DNA of 64,000 bases from DATBAX01 sp963723765. GTDB taxonomy: Bacteria; Acidobacteriota; Terriglobia; Terriglobales; Acidobacteriaceae. Positions 35,634 to 43,810 of the stretch are shown in pieces (positions within the stretch are counted from its first letter, which is position 1; every line of letters starts with the position of its first letter). The stretch spans positions 541,705 to 605,704 of the forward strand of contig CAVRSD010000002.1 in NCBI GenBank assembly GCA_963723765.1. Reading direction: 5' to 3'. A program made the position numbers and the translations under genes. The notes beneath the pieces are model-generated. The model saw only the letters and a list, made by a program, of their open reading frames with translations, did no database searches and was not told where the DNA came from.

Positions 35634-36665
35634 TTACAGATCACTATCTCCGTAAGCCGATGCCGGCAGTACCTGGTTCGATGTCGGACCCGGTACAGCA
35701 TTGCCCTGCTCGTCGATCTTCATACCAAGACTTAATCCCATGGTTCCGAGGATTTCCTTGATCTCGTTCAGCGACTTGCGGCCGAAGTTTTTCGTCTTCA
35801 GCATTTCGGCTTCGGTCTTTTGGACCAGCTCGCCAATGCTCTGAATGTTTGCGTTCTTCAGGCAGTTGTAGCTGCGCACGGAAAGCTCGAGCTCTTCGAC
35901 GGAGCGGTTCAGGTTTTCGTTCTTGATCTCCGGCTTGCGCTCTTCGCTCGAAGTGGAGGTCTCGATGTCCTCTTCAAAGTTGATGAAGATGTTCATGTGG
36001 TCCTTCAGCAACTTCGCCGCCAGGCCAATTGAGTCAGCCGGGGTGAGGGAGCCGTTGGTCCAGACTTCGAGAGTCAGCTTGTCGTAGTCGGTGATCTGAC
36101 CAAGACGGGCTGCTTCCACGGTGTAATTGCACTTGCGCACCGGCGAGTGGACGGAGTCGATTGGAATGAATCCAATGCCCAGGTCTTCGTCGAAATTCTT
36201 GTCGGCGGAGACGTAACCACGGCCGCGCTTGAGGCGCATTTCCATATCGAGCTTGCCGCCTTCGCTGACGGTGGCGATGTAAACGTCTTTGTCCAGAACT
36301 TCGACGTCGCCATCGGCTTCGATCATGCCCGAAGTGATGACGCCGGGCTGGTCGGCGCGCAGGTAGATGGCTTTGGGCGCGTCGCTGCTCAACTTGAACG
36401 GAACTTGCTTCAAGTTAAGAATGATGTCGGTCGCATCTTCAACCACTCCGGTGATGGACTGGAATTCGTGCAGCACGCCTTCGATCTTGACGGCGGTCAC
36501 GGCGGCTCCCTCGATGGAGGAAAGCATTACGCGACGAAGCGCGTTGCCGATGGTGGTGCCGAAGCCGCGTTCAAACGGCTGTGCCCAGAAAATTCCGTAC
36601 TTGTCGGTTAAGGATGAAGTGTCAACTGCAAGACGTTTCGGTTTTTGAAAGCCCTTCCAAAGCAT
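35634..36665 (-). CDS. rpoA: DNA-directed RNA polymerase alpha subunit
   Basis: 343 residues: N-terminal dimerisation and assembly domain (GIFWAQPFERGFGTTIGNALRRVMLSSIEG region) and, after a short acidic linker, the alpha-CTD with RSVEELELSVRSYNCLKNANIQSIGEL and NFGRKSLNEIKEIL that contacts UP elements and activators. A GGAG lies 8-11 bases before the ATG. Placed between rpsD and rplQ as in other bacteria. Confidence 0.97.
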   Translation of the reverse strand: MLWKGFQKPKRLAVDTSSLTDKYGIFWAQPFERGFGTTIGNALRRVMLSSIEGAAVTAVKIEGVLHEFQSITGVVEDATDIILNLKQVPFKLSSDAPKAIYLRADQPGVITSGMIEADGDVEVLDKDVYIATVSEGGKLDMEMRLKRGRGYVSADKNFDEDLGIGFIPIDSVHSPVRKCNYTVEAARLGQITDYDKLTLEVWTNGSLTPADSIGLAAKLLKDHMNIFINFEEDIETSTSSEERKPEIKNENLNRSVEELELSVRSYNCLKNANIQSIGELVQKTEAEMLKTKNFGRKSLNEIKEILGTMGLSLGMKIDEQGNAVPGPTSNQVLPASAYGDSDL

Positions 36666-36860
36666 GTGTTTCTCCTTCGGCCGTTTGGCTCAGTGCTGGC
36701 TCCCTGAAACGGTCCAGTTTCAGGTCAAGCGCCAGTACAGGCTGATCTGGCTCGAAATGGTGGACCGGTGAAAAATCTAGTCCGTCGCGTCGAGATCCTT
36801 CGCCGTTAGCTCAGGATTTGACTGCCGGCCAAGGGCTCAGACGCCCAACGCCAAACGGCG

Positions 36861-37490
36861 TTACTTGCTATACAACTCGACGATCAACTGTTCGTTAATC
36901 GGCGCGTTAATGTCCTCGCGTTTCGGCAACGCCAATACTTTGCCTTTGTAATTGTCGCGATCAATTTCCAGCCAGTTGGGCGCATTCTGATGGCTGGCGA
37001 ATTCCTTCGCCGGCTCGAGAATCGCAAGCTTCGCACTGCTGGCGCGAATGGCAATTTCTTCGCCCACACTCACCGGATAGGAAGGAATGTTTACTTTCTT
37101 TCCATTCACGTGAATGTGTCCGTGACGCACCAACTGGCGCGCCTGACGGCGGGAAATGCCGAAGCCGAGACGATAAACAACGTTATCTAGACGGCGTTCC
37201 AGCGACTGCAACAGAAGTTCGCCGGTCACGCCTTTTGCGCGCGCGGCCTTCTCGAAGTAGTTGCGGAACTGGCTTTCCTGCGTGAAATACATGCGCTTGG
37301 TCTTCTGTTTCTCGCGCAGTTGCAGGCCGTATCCAACAATTTTGGCTTTGCGATCCTTGCCGTGCTGGCCGGGGGCAAAGTTGCGCTTTTCAATGGCGCA
37401 TTTATCGCTGAAACAGCGGGTGCCTTTGAGGAACAGCTTCATGCCCTCGCGGCGGCATAGACGGCAGACGGGATCTGTATAACGTGCCAA
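36861..37490 (-). CDS. rpsD: 30S ribosomal protein S4, zinc form
   Basis: 209 residues. The N-terminal CRLCRREG...CFSDKC pattern gives a four-cysteine zinc site (the C+ form). The S4 RNA-binding domain follows (ERRLDNVVYRLGFGISRRQARQLVRHGHIHVNGKKV region). S4 initiates 30S assembly on 16S rRNA and in other bacteria represses the alpha operon in which it lies. Confidence 0.97.
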   Translation of the reverse strand: MARYTDPVCRLCRREGMKLFLKGTRCFSDKCAIEKRNFAPGQHGKDRKAKIVGYGLQLREKQKTKRMYFTQESQFRNYFEKAARAKGVTGELLLQSLERRLDNVVYRLGFGISRRQARQLVRHGHIHVNGKKVNIPSYPVSVGEEIAIRASSAKLAILEPAKEFASHQNAPNWLEIDRDNYKGKVLALPKREDINAPINEQLIVELYSK

Positions 37491-37558
37491 TTTGCTCTCC
37501 TGTATTAGATGACCGGTTTACGGGTATGGCTTCAACCCTTCTTCCCGGACCAAAATCA

Positions 37559-37642
37559 GTCGTTGGTCGTTCGTCATTGGTCGTTGGCTAAATCCTCGTT
37601 CCTCGCTTTTGCGAACGACGAACGACCAAGGACTAACGACGG
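37559..37642. repeat. Inverted heptad arrays, GTCGTTG type
   Basis: GTCGTTG-GTCGTTC-GTCATTG-GTCGTTG-GCTAAAT, a 20-base centre, then CGAACGA-CGAACGA-CCAAGGA-CTAACGA in inverse sense. Lies in the rpsK-rpsD spacer. Confidence 0.82.
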
Positions 37643-37645
37643 TTC

Positions 37646-38080
37646 TTACACTCTTCGACGCTTCGGCGGACGGCAACCGTTGTGCGGAATCGGCGTGGCG
37701 TCTTTGATGTTGCGTACTTCTATGCCGGACGAGGCCAGGGCACGGATGGCGGACTCGCGTCCGGAGCCGGGACCGCTGACTCGTACTTCCACGCTGCGCA
37801 CACCGTGATCGCGCGCCATGCTGGCGGCGTTCGATGCGGCCTGCTGGGCTGCGAATGGAGTGCCTTTGCGCGATCCGCGGAAGCCCAGCGAACCGGAGCT
37901 CTTCCACGACAGGACGTTGCCGGCCTGATCGGCGATAGTCACAATGGTGTTATTGAAAGACGCCTGAATGTGCGCGATGCCGTGCGACACATGCTTGCGT
38001 TCTTTCTTCTTAAACGTTTTCTTTTTGCCTTTTTTCTCCGGTGTTGCTGGAGCGCCGCCGGCTGCTGCTGGTTTTGCCAT
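37646..38080 (-). CDS. rpsK: 30S ribosomal protein S11
   Basis: 144 residues from MAKPAAAGG. The first ~22 residues are Lys/Ala/Pro-rich (KKGKKKTFKKKERKH), slightly longer than usual. The core has GIAHIQASFNNTIVTI, SSGSLGFRGSRKGTPFAAQ and ends in DATPIPHNGCRPPKRRRV, the platform rRNA contact. The start codon is preceded by AAGGACGAAACTTT, with the AAGGA lying in a heptad unit. Confidence 0.96.
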   Translation of the reverse strand: MAKPAAAGGAPATPEKKGKKKTFKKKERKHVSHGIAHIQASFNNTIVTIADQAGNVLSWKSSGSLGFRGSRKGTPFAAQQAASNAASMARDHGVRSVEVRVSGPGSGRESAIRALASSGIEVRNIKDATPIPHNGCRPPKRRRV

Positions 38081-38088
38081 AAAGTTTC

Positions 38089-38136
38089 GTCCTTGGTCGT
38101 TCGTCGTTGGTCGTTGGCTAAATCCAAACGACCAGC
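38089..38136. repeat. Heptad array upstream of rpsK
   Basis: Units GTCCTTG-GTCGTTC-GTCGTTG-GTCGTTG-GCTAAAT then a short inverse AACGACC. On the transcript the unit next to rpsK reads CCAAGGAC, giving an AAGGA Shine-Dalgarno 9-13 bases before the ATG. Confidence 0.8.
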
Positions 38137-38144
38137 GCTGCCTT

Positions 38145-38528
38145 TTATGCCTTGGTTGTCTTTTTCTTGGCCGTGACCGTTCCCTTGCGCGGGCCCTTGC
38201 GGGTACGAGCATTGGTGTGAGTGCGTTGTCCGCGGACCGGCAAGTTGCGGCGATGACGATATCCGCGATAGGAACCGATTTCGATGAGCCGCTTGATGTT
38301 CATCGAAATTTCCTTGCGCAGATCGCCCTCGACCTGGCCTTCGGCCTCAATGACCTGGCGGATACGGTTGACTTCATCTTCTCCGAGGTCCTGGACTTTT
38401 TTCTGCGCTTCCACGTTCGCCTTGCCCAGAATGCGGGCGGCGCGCGGGTGACCGATGCCGTAAATGTAAGTCAGCGCGATATCCACATGCTTGTTACGCG
38501 GAAGATCGACGCCTGCAATACGTGCCAT
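38145..38528 (-). CDS. rpsM: 30S ribosomal protein S13
   Basis: 127 residues: MARIAGVDLPRNKHVDIALTYIYG at the start, the GSYRGYRHRRNLPVRGQRT loop that reaches the P-site tRNA and subunit bridge, and a Lys-rich end (GTVTAKKKTTKA). Usual length and place. Confidence 0.97.
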   Translation of the reverse strand: MARIAGVDLPRNKHVDIALTYIYGIGHPRAARILGKANVEAQKKVQDLGEDEVNRIRQVIEAEGQVEGDLRKEISMNIKRLIEIGSYRGYRHRRNLPVRGQRTHTNARTRKGPRKGTVTAKKKTTKA

Positions 38529-38557
38529 AGTGCTCCTCTATATTTCGTCTTACTTAA

Positions 38558-38671
38558 TTAGCCCTGACGCTGTTTGTGTTTTGCAGTTTCGCAGATCACC
38601 CGCACCACACCCTTACGGTGGATGACCTTGCACTTGTCGCAAATTTTCTTTACTGATGCTCGTACTTTCAT
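38558..38671 (-). CDS. rpmJ: 50S ribosomal protein L36, zinc form
   Basis: 37 residues, MKVRASVKKICDKCKVIHRK and ending TAKHKQRQG, with Cys11, Cys14, Cys27 and His32 for zinc. Lies between infA and rpsM. Translation start context is the heptad-derived AAGGACTGATTTT before ATG. Confidence 0.97.
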   Translation of the reverse strand: MKVRASVKKICDKCKVIHRKGVVRVICETAKHKQRQG

Positions 38672-38678
38672 AAAATCA

Positions 38679-38711
38679 GTCCTTGGCCGTTCGTCGTTGG
38701 CCGTTGGCAAA
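38679..38711. repeat. Heptad array upstream of rpmJ
   Basis: Units GTCCTTG-GCCGTTC-GTCGTTG-GCCGTTG-GCAAAAC between infA and rpmJ. The proximal unit supplies AAGGA eight bases before the rpmJ ATG in transcript sense. Confidence 0.8.
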
Positions 38712-38725
38712 ACCACAGAGCCAAC

Positions 38726-38944
38726 TCATTTGTAGCGATAAACGATTCTTCCGCGATTCAGGTCGTAGGGAGAAAGTTCTACGGCTACTTTGTCCCCTGG
38801 CAGAATGCGGATAAAATTCTTGCGCATTTTTCCGGACACATGCGCCAACACTTTGTGCTTATTTTCCAGTTCCACCCGGAACATGGCATTCGGCAACGGT
38901 TCCAGAACCGTTGCCATCACCTCAATCGCGTCTTCTTTACTCAA
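38726..38944 (-). CDS. infA: Translation initiation factor IF-1
   Basis: 72 residues, OB fold: DAIEVMATVLEPLPNAMFRV, GKMRKNFIRILPGDKVAVEL and the closing YDLNRGRIVYRYK. The start codon is TTG (LSKEDAIEV), supported by AAGGAG 4-5 bases before it and by the family's universal S/AKED opening. Confidence 0.96.
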   Translation of the reverse strand: MSKEDAIEVMATVLEPLPNAMFRVELENKHKVLAHVSGKMRKNFIRILPGDKVAVELSPYDLNRGRIVYRYK

Positions 38945-38960
38945 ATGGCTCCTTGAATCT

Positions 38961-39006
38961 GCTGTTAGCCTTTGGCTGTTGGCTCTTAGCTAACGGCCAA
39001 TGGCCG
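38961..39006. repeat. Inverted heptad array, GCTGTTA type
   Basis: GCTGTTA-GCCTTTG-GCTGTTG-GCTCTTA-GCTAACG-GCCAATG-GCC: forward units turn into inverse ones within the array. Fills the map-infA spacer. Confidence 0.8.
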
Positions 39007-39011
39007 CTTCA

Positions 39012-39764
39012 CTACTGCGTCAAAATCACCGGTCCGTCTTTCGTGACCGCTACACAATGTTCGAAGTGGGCGCTGAAGCTACCGTCGGCTGTTACGGCGG
39101 TCCACTTGTCGTCCAAAACTCTGGTCCCAGGCTTGCCGAAATTTACCATCGGCTCGATGGCCAGCACCATGCCCTCGCGAAGCCGTGTTCCGTGACCACG
39201 CGCCCCGTAGTTCGGGACTTGCGGCTCTTCGTGCAACTTGGTCCCGATGCCATGCCCTACAAATTCCCGCACCACACTGAAGCCGTTGGCTTCCACAAAT
39301 TCCTGAACCGCAGCTCCTACGTCGCCGACCGCATTTCCGATCAGCACCTGCTGGATGCCTTTGTAGAGGGAAGCTTCCGTCACTTCCAGCAGCTTCTGCA
39401 GCTCGGGCGGTACGGTTTCGCCAACTGCAACCGTGATGGCTGCGTCACCGTAGTAGCCATCGAGTACTACGCCGCAATCGATGGAAACGATATCTCCAGC
39501 TTTCAGCACCCGTTTTTCTGAAGGGATGCCGTGAACAATCTCTTCGTTGATCGAGGTGCAAAGCACGCAAGGATAATCGTAATAACCCTTGAAGGCCGGC
39601 TTCGCGCCCAACTCTTTCATCTTCGCCTCGGCGGCCCGCTCCAGGTCCATGGTGCTAACCCCAGGCGCCACCAGAGTCTTAAGATGATCAAGCACTTCGC
39701 GGACGATGCGGCCGCTGTGCCGCATTTTCTCGATCTCCGACGCCGATTTGCAAACGATCGCCAT
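39012..39764 (-). CDS. map: Methionine aminopeptidase
   Basis: 250 residues, type I MetAP that removes initiator methionine. Metal ligands: Asp in VSIDCGVVLDG, Asp in GYYGDAAIT, His in VGHGIGTKLHEEP, Glu in LAIEPMVN and the C-terminal SAHFEHCVAV. No N-terminal zinc-finger extension, so bacterial type Ia. Ends the secY-adk-map triad. Confidence 0.97.
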   Translation of the reverse strand: MAIVCKSASEIEKMRHSGRIVREVLDHLKTLVAPGVSTMDLERAAEAKMKELGAKPAFKGYYDYPCVLCTSINEEIVHGIPSEKRVLKAGDIVSIDCGVVLDGYYGDAAITVAVGETVPPELQKLLEVTEASLYKGIQQVLIGNAVGDVGAAVQEFVEANGFSVVREFVGHGIGTKLHEEPQVPNYGARGHGTRLREGMVLAIEPMVNFGKPGTRVLDDKWTAVTADGSFSAHFEHCVAVTKDGPVILTQ

Positions 39765-39767
39765 GCT

Positions 39768-40487
39768 CTAACAGCCTTTCGCCGCAGCGGCGGCGTGGCT
39801 TTCAATCTCCCTGAAAATCTGTTCGGTCACCTGTTCCACAGGCTGATCGCCATTCACCGACACCAGCCGCCCTTTTTGCTGGTAATACTCCGCCACCGGC
39901 TTGGTCTGCCGGTCATAAGTGGCCAGGCGTTCCTCGATCACTTCGGTGCGATCATCGTCGCGGATGGTCAGCGGCGAACCGTCAACATCACATATATCCG
40001 CAACGCGAGGTGGTTGGAAATAGACGTTATAGATGTGTCCGTTGGCGACACAAGTCCGTCGTCCGGTCAGCCGCAGCTTGAATTGATTATAATCCACGTC
40101 AATCCGGATCACAATCGGCAACCAGTTGCAGTGCTTCGAGTTGTCAATGAACTGATACTTCAAAAACCCGTCGAGCCAAGCCGCTTGTTTGGCGGTCCGG
40201 GGAAAGCCGTCGAGGATAAAACCATGCTCGCAGTCCGGCTCCCGCAAACGCCAGGCCACCATATCGCACACCAGATTGTCCGGCACCAACTGGCCCGAAG
40301 CCATGTTGGCTCTCGCCCCAACCCCTAAATCGGTGCCGCGCTCCACATTTTCCCGCAACAGGTCGCCAGTCGAGACCTGAGGCACGCAAAACCGTTCAGT
40401 GATCCGCTTGGACTGAGTGCCTTTGCCGGCCCCCGGCGCCCCCAGCAGAACGATGGGACCGATATCGCGCAATGATTCTTCCGCCAT
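39768..40487 (-). CDS. adk: Adenylate kinase with partly lost LID cysteines
   Basis: 239 residues, interconverting ATP+AMP and 2 ADP. P-loop GAPGAGKGTQSKRI, AMP-binding STGDLLRENV and DGFPRT motifs are intact. The LID reads RRTCVANGHIYN...ICDVDGSPL: of the four zinc positions Cys-x2-Cys...Cys-x2-Cys, only the first and third are cysteines, with Asn and Asp at the others. The gene starts at MAEESLRD; 14 residues of upstream frame are not family sequence. Confidence 0.95.
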   Translation of the reverse strand: MAEESLRDIGPIVLLGAPGAGKGTQSKRITERFCVPQVSTGDLLRENVERGTDLGVGARANMASGQLVPDNLVCDMVAWRLREPDCEHGFILDGFPRTAKQAAWLDGFLKYQFIDNSKHCNWLPIVIRIDVDYNQFKLRLTGRRTCVANGHIYNVYFQPPRVADICDVDGSPLTIRDDDRTEVIEERLATYDRQTKPVAEYYQQKGRLVSVNGDQPVEQVTEQIFREIESHAAAAAKGC

Positions 40488-40574
40488 TAAACTGGCCCCA
40501 GTCAGTCCCCGATCCAATCTTCCTGCCAAGTTTCATGCAAAACCGAAAGTACTATCAAGCTTTATTTGGCGACT

Positions 40575-41964
40575 TCACCAGGTGCGGCGCCCGCGTATTC
40601 GTCCGCTGCGCGGAGTGAATCCGTCATAGTGACGCATAATGAGTTGCGCTTCGATCTGCGTCACGGTGTCCATTGCGACACCAACCACAATCAGCAACGA
40701 GGTGCCACCGAAATAGAATGTCACGCCCAAACCATTGGTGATCCAGGTGGGCAGGTGATCGAACATATTGCCGAGCGCGCCGGGCAAATGATTCAGGTGG
40801 ATTCCAGCGATCATCCACTCCGGAATAAACGAGATCAGGATCAGGTATAGAGCTCCCACCAGCGTGATGCGGGTGAGGATCTCGTTAATGTAATCCGCCG
40901 TGCGTTTGCCGGGACGAATGCCGGGCACAAAGCCGCCATACTTGCGCATATTGTCGGCAACCTCACTGGGGTTGAAGACAATCGACACGTAGAAGTAGGC
41001 GAAGAAAATAATTCCAACGGCATAGAGGAGCGTGTAGAGCGGCTCACCCCAGCCCAAGTGCATGGATGACCGGCCGACCGAAATAGCGGTTGTCTTTCAG
41101 CCCCTGGCCGAGCATTTGCGGCAAAGTCAGAATTGAGGAAGCGAAGATGACCGGCATCACGCCGCCCGCGTTCACTCGTAGAGGCAAGTGCGTGGACTGG
41201 CCGCCCATGACTTTGCGCCCTACTACACGCTTGGCGTACTGCACTGGAATTCTTCGTTCGCTTCGTTCCACGTAAACGATGAACGCGACAACCAGGACCA
41301 TGATTGCGATCAGCATGATCATGGCGGGAATAGTGAAAACGCCCCAGGCGCCCTGCCTGACTTTGTCGACCAAGTCGAGTACGCCACGCGGCAATCCGAC
41401 GACAATGCCGGCAAAGATCAATAGCGACATGCCATTACCTACGCCGCGTTCGGTGATCTGCTCGCCCAGCCACATGATGAAGGCGCTGCCCGTGGTCAAG
41501 GTCAGCATGGTCATGAGAATGAAACCTGGGCCAGGATTAACCACAAAATCGCCGCCCTTCTGCAGGCTGATGGCAATTCCAAAGGACTGGACAGCGCTCA
41601 AGATAACGGTGAGATAGCGCGTCCACTGGGTAATTTTCTTGCGCCCCAGTTCGCCTTCCTTCTGCAACTTGGCCAGCGGCTCATAGACCACGGTCAGCAA
41701 TTGCAGAATGATGGAGGCGGTGATGTAGGGCATGATGCCCAAAGCAAAAATGGTAAGCCGGCGCAGCTGGCCACCGGTAAACATGTCCGCCAGGCCAAGG
41801 AAGCTGCCGCGGTTGGCTTCGAAGTACTGTTGCAACTTGTCAGCGTTCACACCGGGCGTGGGAATGTGCCCGCCCAGGCGGTACACGGCCAACAGCCCAA
41901 GCGTGAACAGAATGCGCTTGCGAAGGTCGGGGATGCGAAAAATGTTGGCCAGTTTATCGAACAT
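40575..41964 (-). CDS. secY: Preprotein translocase subunit SecY, apparently frameshifted
   Basis: The channel of the Sec translocon. The first reading frame (from MFDKLANIFRIPDLRKR, to a TGA at 41,044-41,046) covers helices 1-7 with the plug region GLADMFTGGQLRRL. A second frame continues as GEPLYTLLYAVGIIFFAYFYV, FVPGIRPGKRTADYI and PFYFGGTS-like FYFGGTSLLIVVGV to the end. Reading GGG-T-GAG, or dropping one G of GGGG, fuses them into 462 residues, the normal SecY length. An essential gene should be intact, so this is either a sequence error or recoding at GGGG-TGA. Confidence 0.9.
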
Positions 41965-41968
41965 TTAA

Positions 41969-42403
41969 CTACAGGACCTCAAATTTGCCGCCGGCCTTGG
42001 TAATTTTGTCCTGGGCCGTCTTGGAAAATTTATGCGCGTACACGGTAAGCGCAACCGACAGTTCGCCGGTACCAAGAATCTTTACCGGATGCTTGGTGCT
42101 GATGACGCCAGCCTTGCGCAAGACATCTGGAGTGATGTTGGTCTCGCCGAGCAGAACCAGCTTGTCCAGATTCACGATGTTGAATTCCTTGCGGAAAATG
42201 TTGGTGAATCCGCGCTTCGGCATGCGGCGATGCAGCGGCATCTGGCCGCCTTCAAAACCACGCATCATGCGCGAACCACTGCGTGAACGCTGCCCTTTAT
42301 GTCCGCGGGCGGAGGTTTTGCCCATGCCGGAACCCATACCACGGCCCACGCGCTTCTTGTTCTCCGCCGCTTTTTTCGGTGCTCGAATATTTGAAAGATT
42401 CAT
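41969..42403 (-). CDS. rplO: 50S ribosomal protein L15
   Basis: 144 residues with the Gly/Arg-rich N-terminal arm (RGMGSGMGKTSARGHKGQRS, GFEGGQMPLHRRMPKRGF) that threads into 23S rRNA and a globular C-terminal part. Located just before secY; the TTTTATG start context follows a heptad array. Confidence 0.96.
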   Translation of the reverse strand: MNLSNIRAPKKAAENKKRVGRGMGSGMGKTSARGHKGQRSRSGSRMMRGFEGGQMPLHRRMPKRGFTNIFRKEFNIVNLDKLVLLGETNITPDVLRKAGVISTKHPVKILGTGELSVALTVYAHKFSKTAQDKITKAGGKFEVL

Positions 42404-42408
42404 AAAAT

Positions 42409-42487
42409 AGCTGTCAGCTTTCAGCTATCAGCTGTCAGCTTCATTGCTCCCGTTTTGGCTGAGAGCTGATAGCTGATAGCTAATAGC
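42409..42487. repeat. Inverted heptad arrays, AGCTGTC type
   Basis: AGCTGTC-AGCTTTC-AGCTATC-AGCTGTC-AGCTT, an 18-base centre, then TGAGAGC-TGATAGC-TGATAGC-TAATAGC. Together they can pair over about 30 bases as a stem-loop between rpmD and rplO. Confidence 0.85.
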
Positions 42488-42490
42488 GTC

Positions 42491-42700
42491 TTATTGCACG
42501 TACTCGACCAGGTGCGGCACCTTCGCCACCATGCCACGAATCGCTGCATTGTTGGGACGCTCAATCACCTGGTTCAGCCGGGTAAATCCCAGGCCTTTGA
42601 TCACCAGCTTTTGCTTGACCGGGGCGCAAATGGCGGAACGCACCCACTTGAGCTGGATTTTCCCGCTCGACTTTGCCACAGCTTTCGTTTTCGCCATCAT
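42491..42700 (-). CDS. rpmD: 50S ribosomal protein L30
   Basis: 69 residues (or 68 from the second Met): IQLKWVRSAICAPVKQKLVIKG and LGFTRLNQVIERPNNAAIRGMV, the standard small L30 fold, ending MVAKVPHLVEYVQ. Between rpsE and rplO as expected. Confidence 0.93.
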   Translation of the reverse strand: MMAKTKAVAKSSGKIQLKWVRSAICAPVKQKLVIKGLGFTRLNQVIERPNNAAIRGMVAKVPHLVEYVQ

Positions 42701-42718
42701 TCCAGACTCCTGCTTCCT

Positions 42719-43228
42719 TTAAAGCTCTTCCACCAATTTGCCGCGCATCGAAGCCACGGATTCCTTGTTCTTCAATCTCTTCAGCGCGTCGAATGTCGCT
42801 TTGATCACGTTGTGGGGATTGGTCGTCCCAATCGATTTCGTAAGCACATTCTGAATGCCCACCGAATTCATCACGGCGCGGACTGCACCGCCCGCGATGA
42901 CTCCCGTACCTTCCGGGGCCGGCTTCAGCAACACTCTGCCGGCGCCGAAATGTCCCAGGGAAAGATGCGGAATCGAAGTCTGCGTGAGATTCACTTTCAT
43001 TAAGTTTTTCTTCGCCGATTCAATGCCCTTACGGATCGCCTGGGGAACTTCCTTGGCCTTACCCGAGCCGTATCCGACAACGCCCGCACCGGGATCGCCG
43101 ACCACGACGAGCGCGGCAAACGACATGTTCTTGCCGCCCTTGACGACCTTGGTCACGCGGTTAATCGCCACTACCTGGTCTTTCAACTGGTAGGAATTCG
43201 CATCGAGCTTCTTGATTACTGTTGGCAT
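42719..43228 (-). CDS. rpsE: 30S ribosomal protein S5
   Basis: 169 residues from MPTVIKKLDA. Double-stranded RNA-binding-like N-terminal domain (VVAINRVTKVVKGGKNMSFAALVV, VGDPGAGVVGYGSGKAKEV) and C-terminal ribosomal fold (APEGTGVIAGGAVRAVM). Contributes to the mRNA entry site and decoding fidelity. Upstream in-frame residues are spacer sequence. Confidence 0.96.
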   Translation of the reverse strand: MPTVIKKLDANSYQLKDQVVAINRVTKVVKGGKNMSFAALVVVGDPGAGVVGYGSGKAKEVPQAIRKGIESAKKNLMKVNLTQTSIPHLSLGHFGAGRVLLKPAPEGTGVIAGGAVRAVMNSVGIQNVLTKSIGTTNPHNVIKATFDALKRLKNKESVASMRGKLVEEL

Positions 43229-43296
43229 TCTTTGAATCTCATTTCCAATTTTGTAAAGGGCTAAATTGCCCCTTACTCGATTACCAGACTCTTCGT

Positions 43297-43322
43297 AGAA
43301 CTCGAAGCCTAGAACTCGGAAC
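43297..43322. repeat. Short heptad array, GAACTCG type
   Basis: GAACTCG-AAGCCTA-GAACTCG-GAACTTA-GAACTCC, a 7-bp periodic stretch between rplR and rpsE that runs into the rplR stop codon. Confidence 0.6.
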
Positions 43323-43691
43323 TTAGAACTCCAGACCGGCTTCACGAGCAGCGTCGGCCAGGGCCTTTACGCGTCCGTGATAAATGTAGCCGCCGCGATC
43401 GAAAACCACCTTCTTGATGCCTTTCGCTTTGGCCCGTTCCGCAACCGCTTTGCCGACTTCCTTGGCCGCAGCTACGTTGCCACCGGCGCGCTTCTTGCCT
43501 TTTTCCGCACCCTCGCCAGAGTTGGCCGAGACCAGGGTCGCGCCCTTGAGATCGTCAATCACCTGAACATAGATATTGTTCAGCGAGCGATAAACATTCA
43601 ACCGCGGACGAGCAGCCGTACCTTGCACCTTTTTACGGATGCGCTTATGCACGTGGCGCCGATTCGTGTTCTTCGATGAAATGGTTAACAT
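43323..43691 (-). CDS. rplR: 50S ribosomal protein L18
   Basis: 122 residues, MLTISSKNTNRRHVHKRIRK then RPRLNVYRSLNNIYVQVIDD and VVFDRGGYIYHGRVKALADAAREAGLEF. Binds 5S rRNA with L5. The ATG is preceded by the heptad-derived AAGGACGGACTTT. Confidence 0.96.
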   Translation of the reverse strand: MLTISSKNTNRRHVHKRIRKKVQGTAARPRLNVYRSLNNIYVQVIDDLKGATLVSANSGEGAEKGKKRAGGNVAAAKEVGKAVAERAKAKGIKKVVFDRGGYIYHGRVKALADAAREAGLEF

Positions 43692-43697
43692 AAAGTC

Positions 43698-43809
43698 CGT
43701 CCTTGGTCGTTCGTCCCTGGTCGTTGGCCAAACCCTGAACTTCGACATCCTGCAAATTTTCTCGCCGAGCGTGGTTGGCCAACGACGACCGGCCAATGAC
43801 CAACGACGG
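43698..43809. repeat. Inverted heptad arrays, GTCGTTG type
   Basis: GTCCTTG-GTCGTTC-GTCCCTG-GTCGTTG-GCCAAAC at the left, about 50 unrelated bases, then GTTGGCC-AACGACG-ACCGGCC-AATGACC-AACGACG. Occupies the whole rplF-rplR spacer. Confidence 0.82.
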
Positions 43810-43810
43810 T

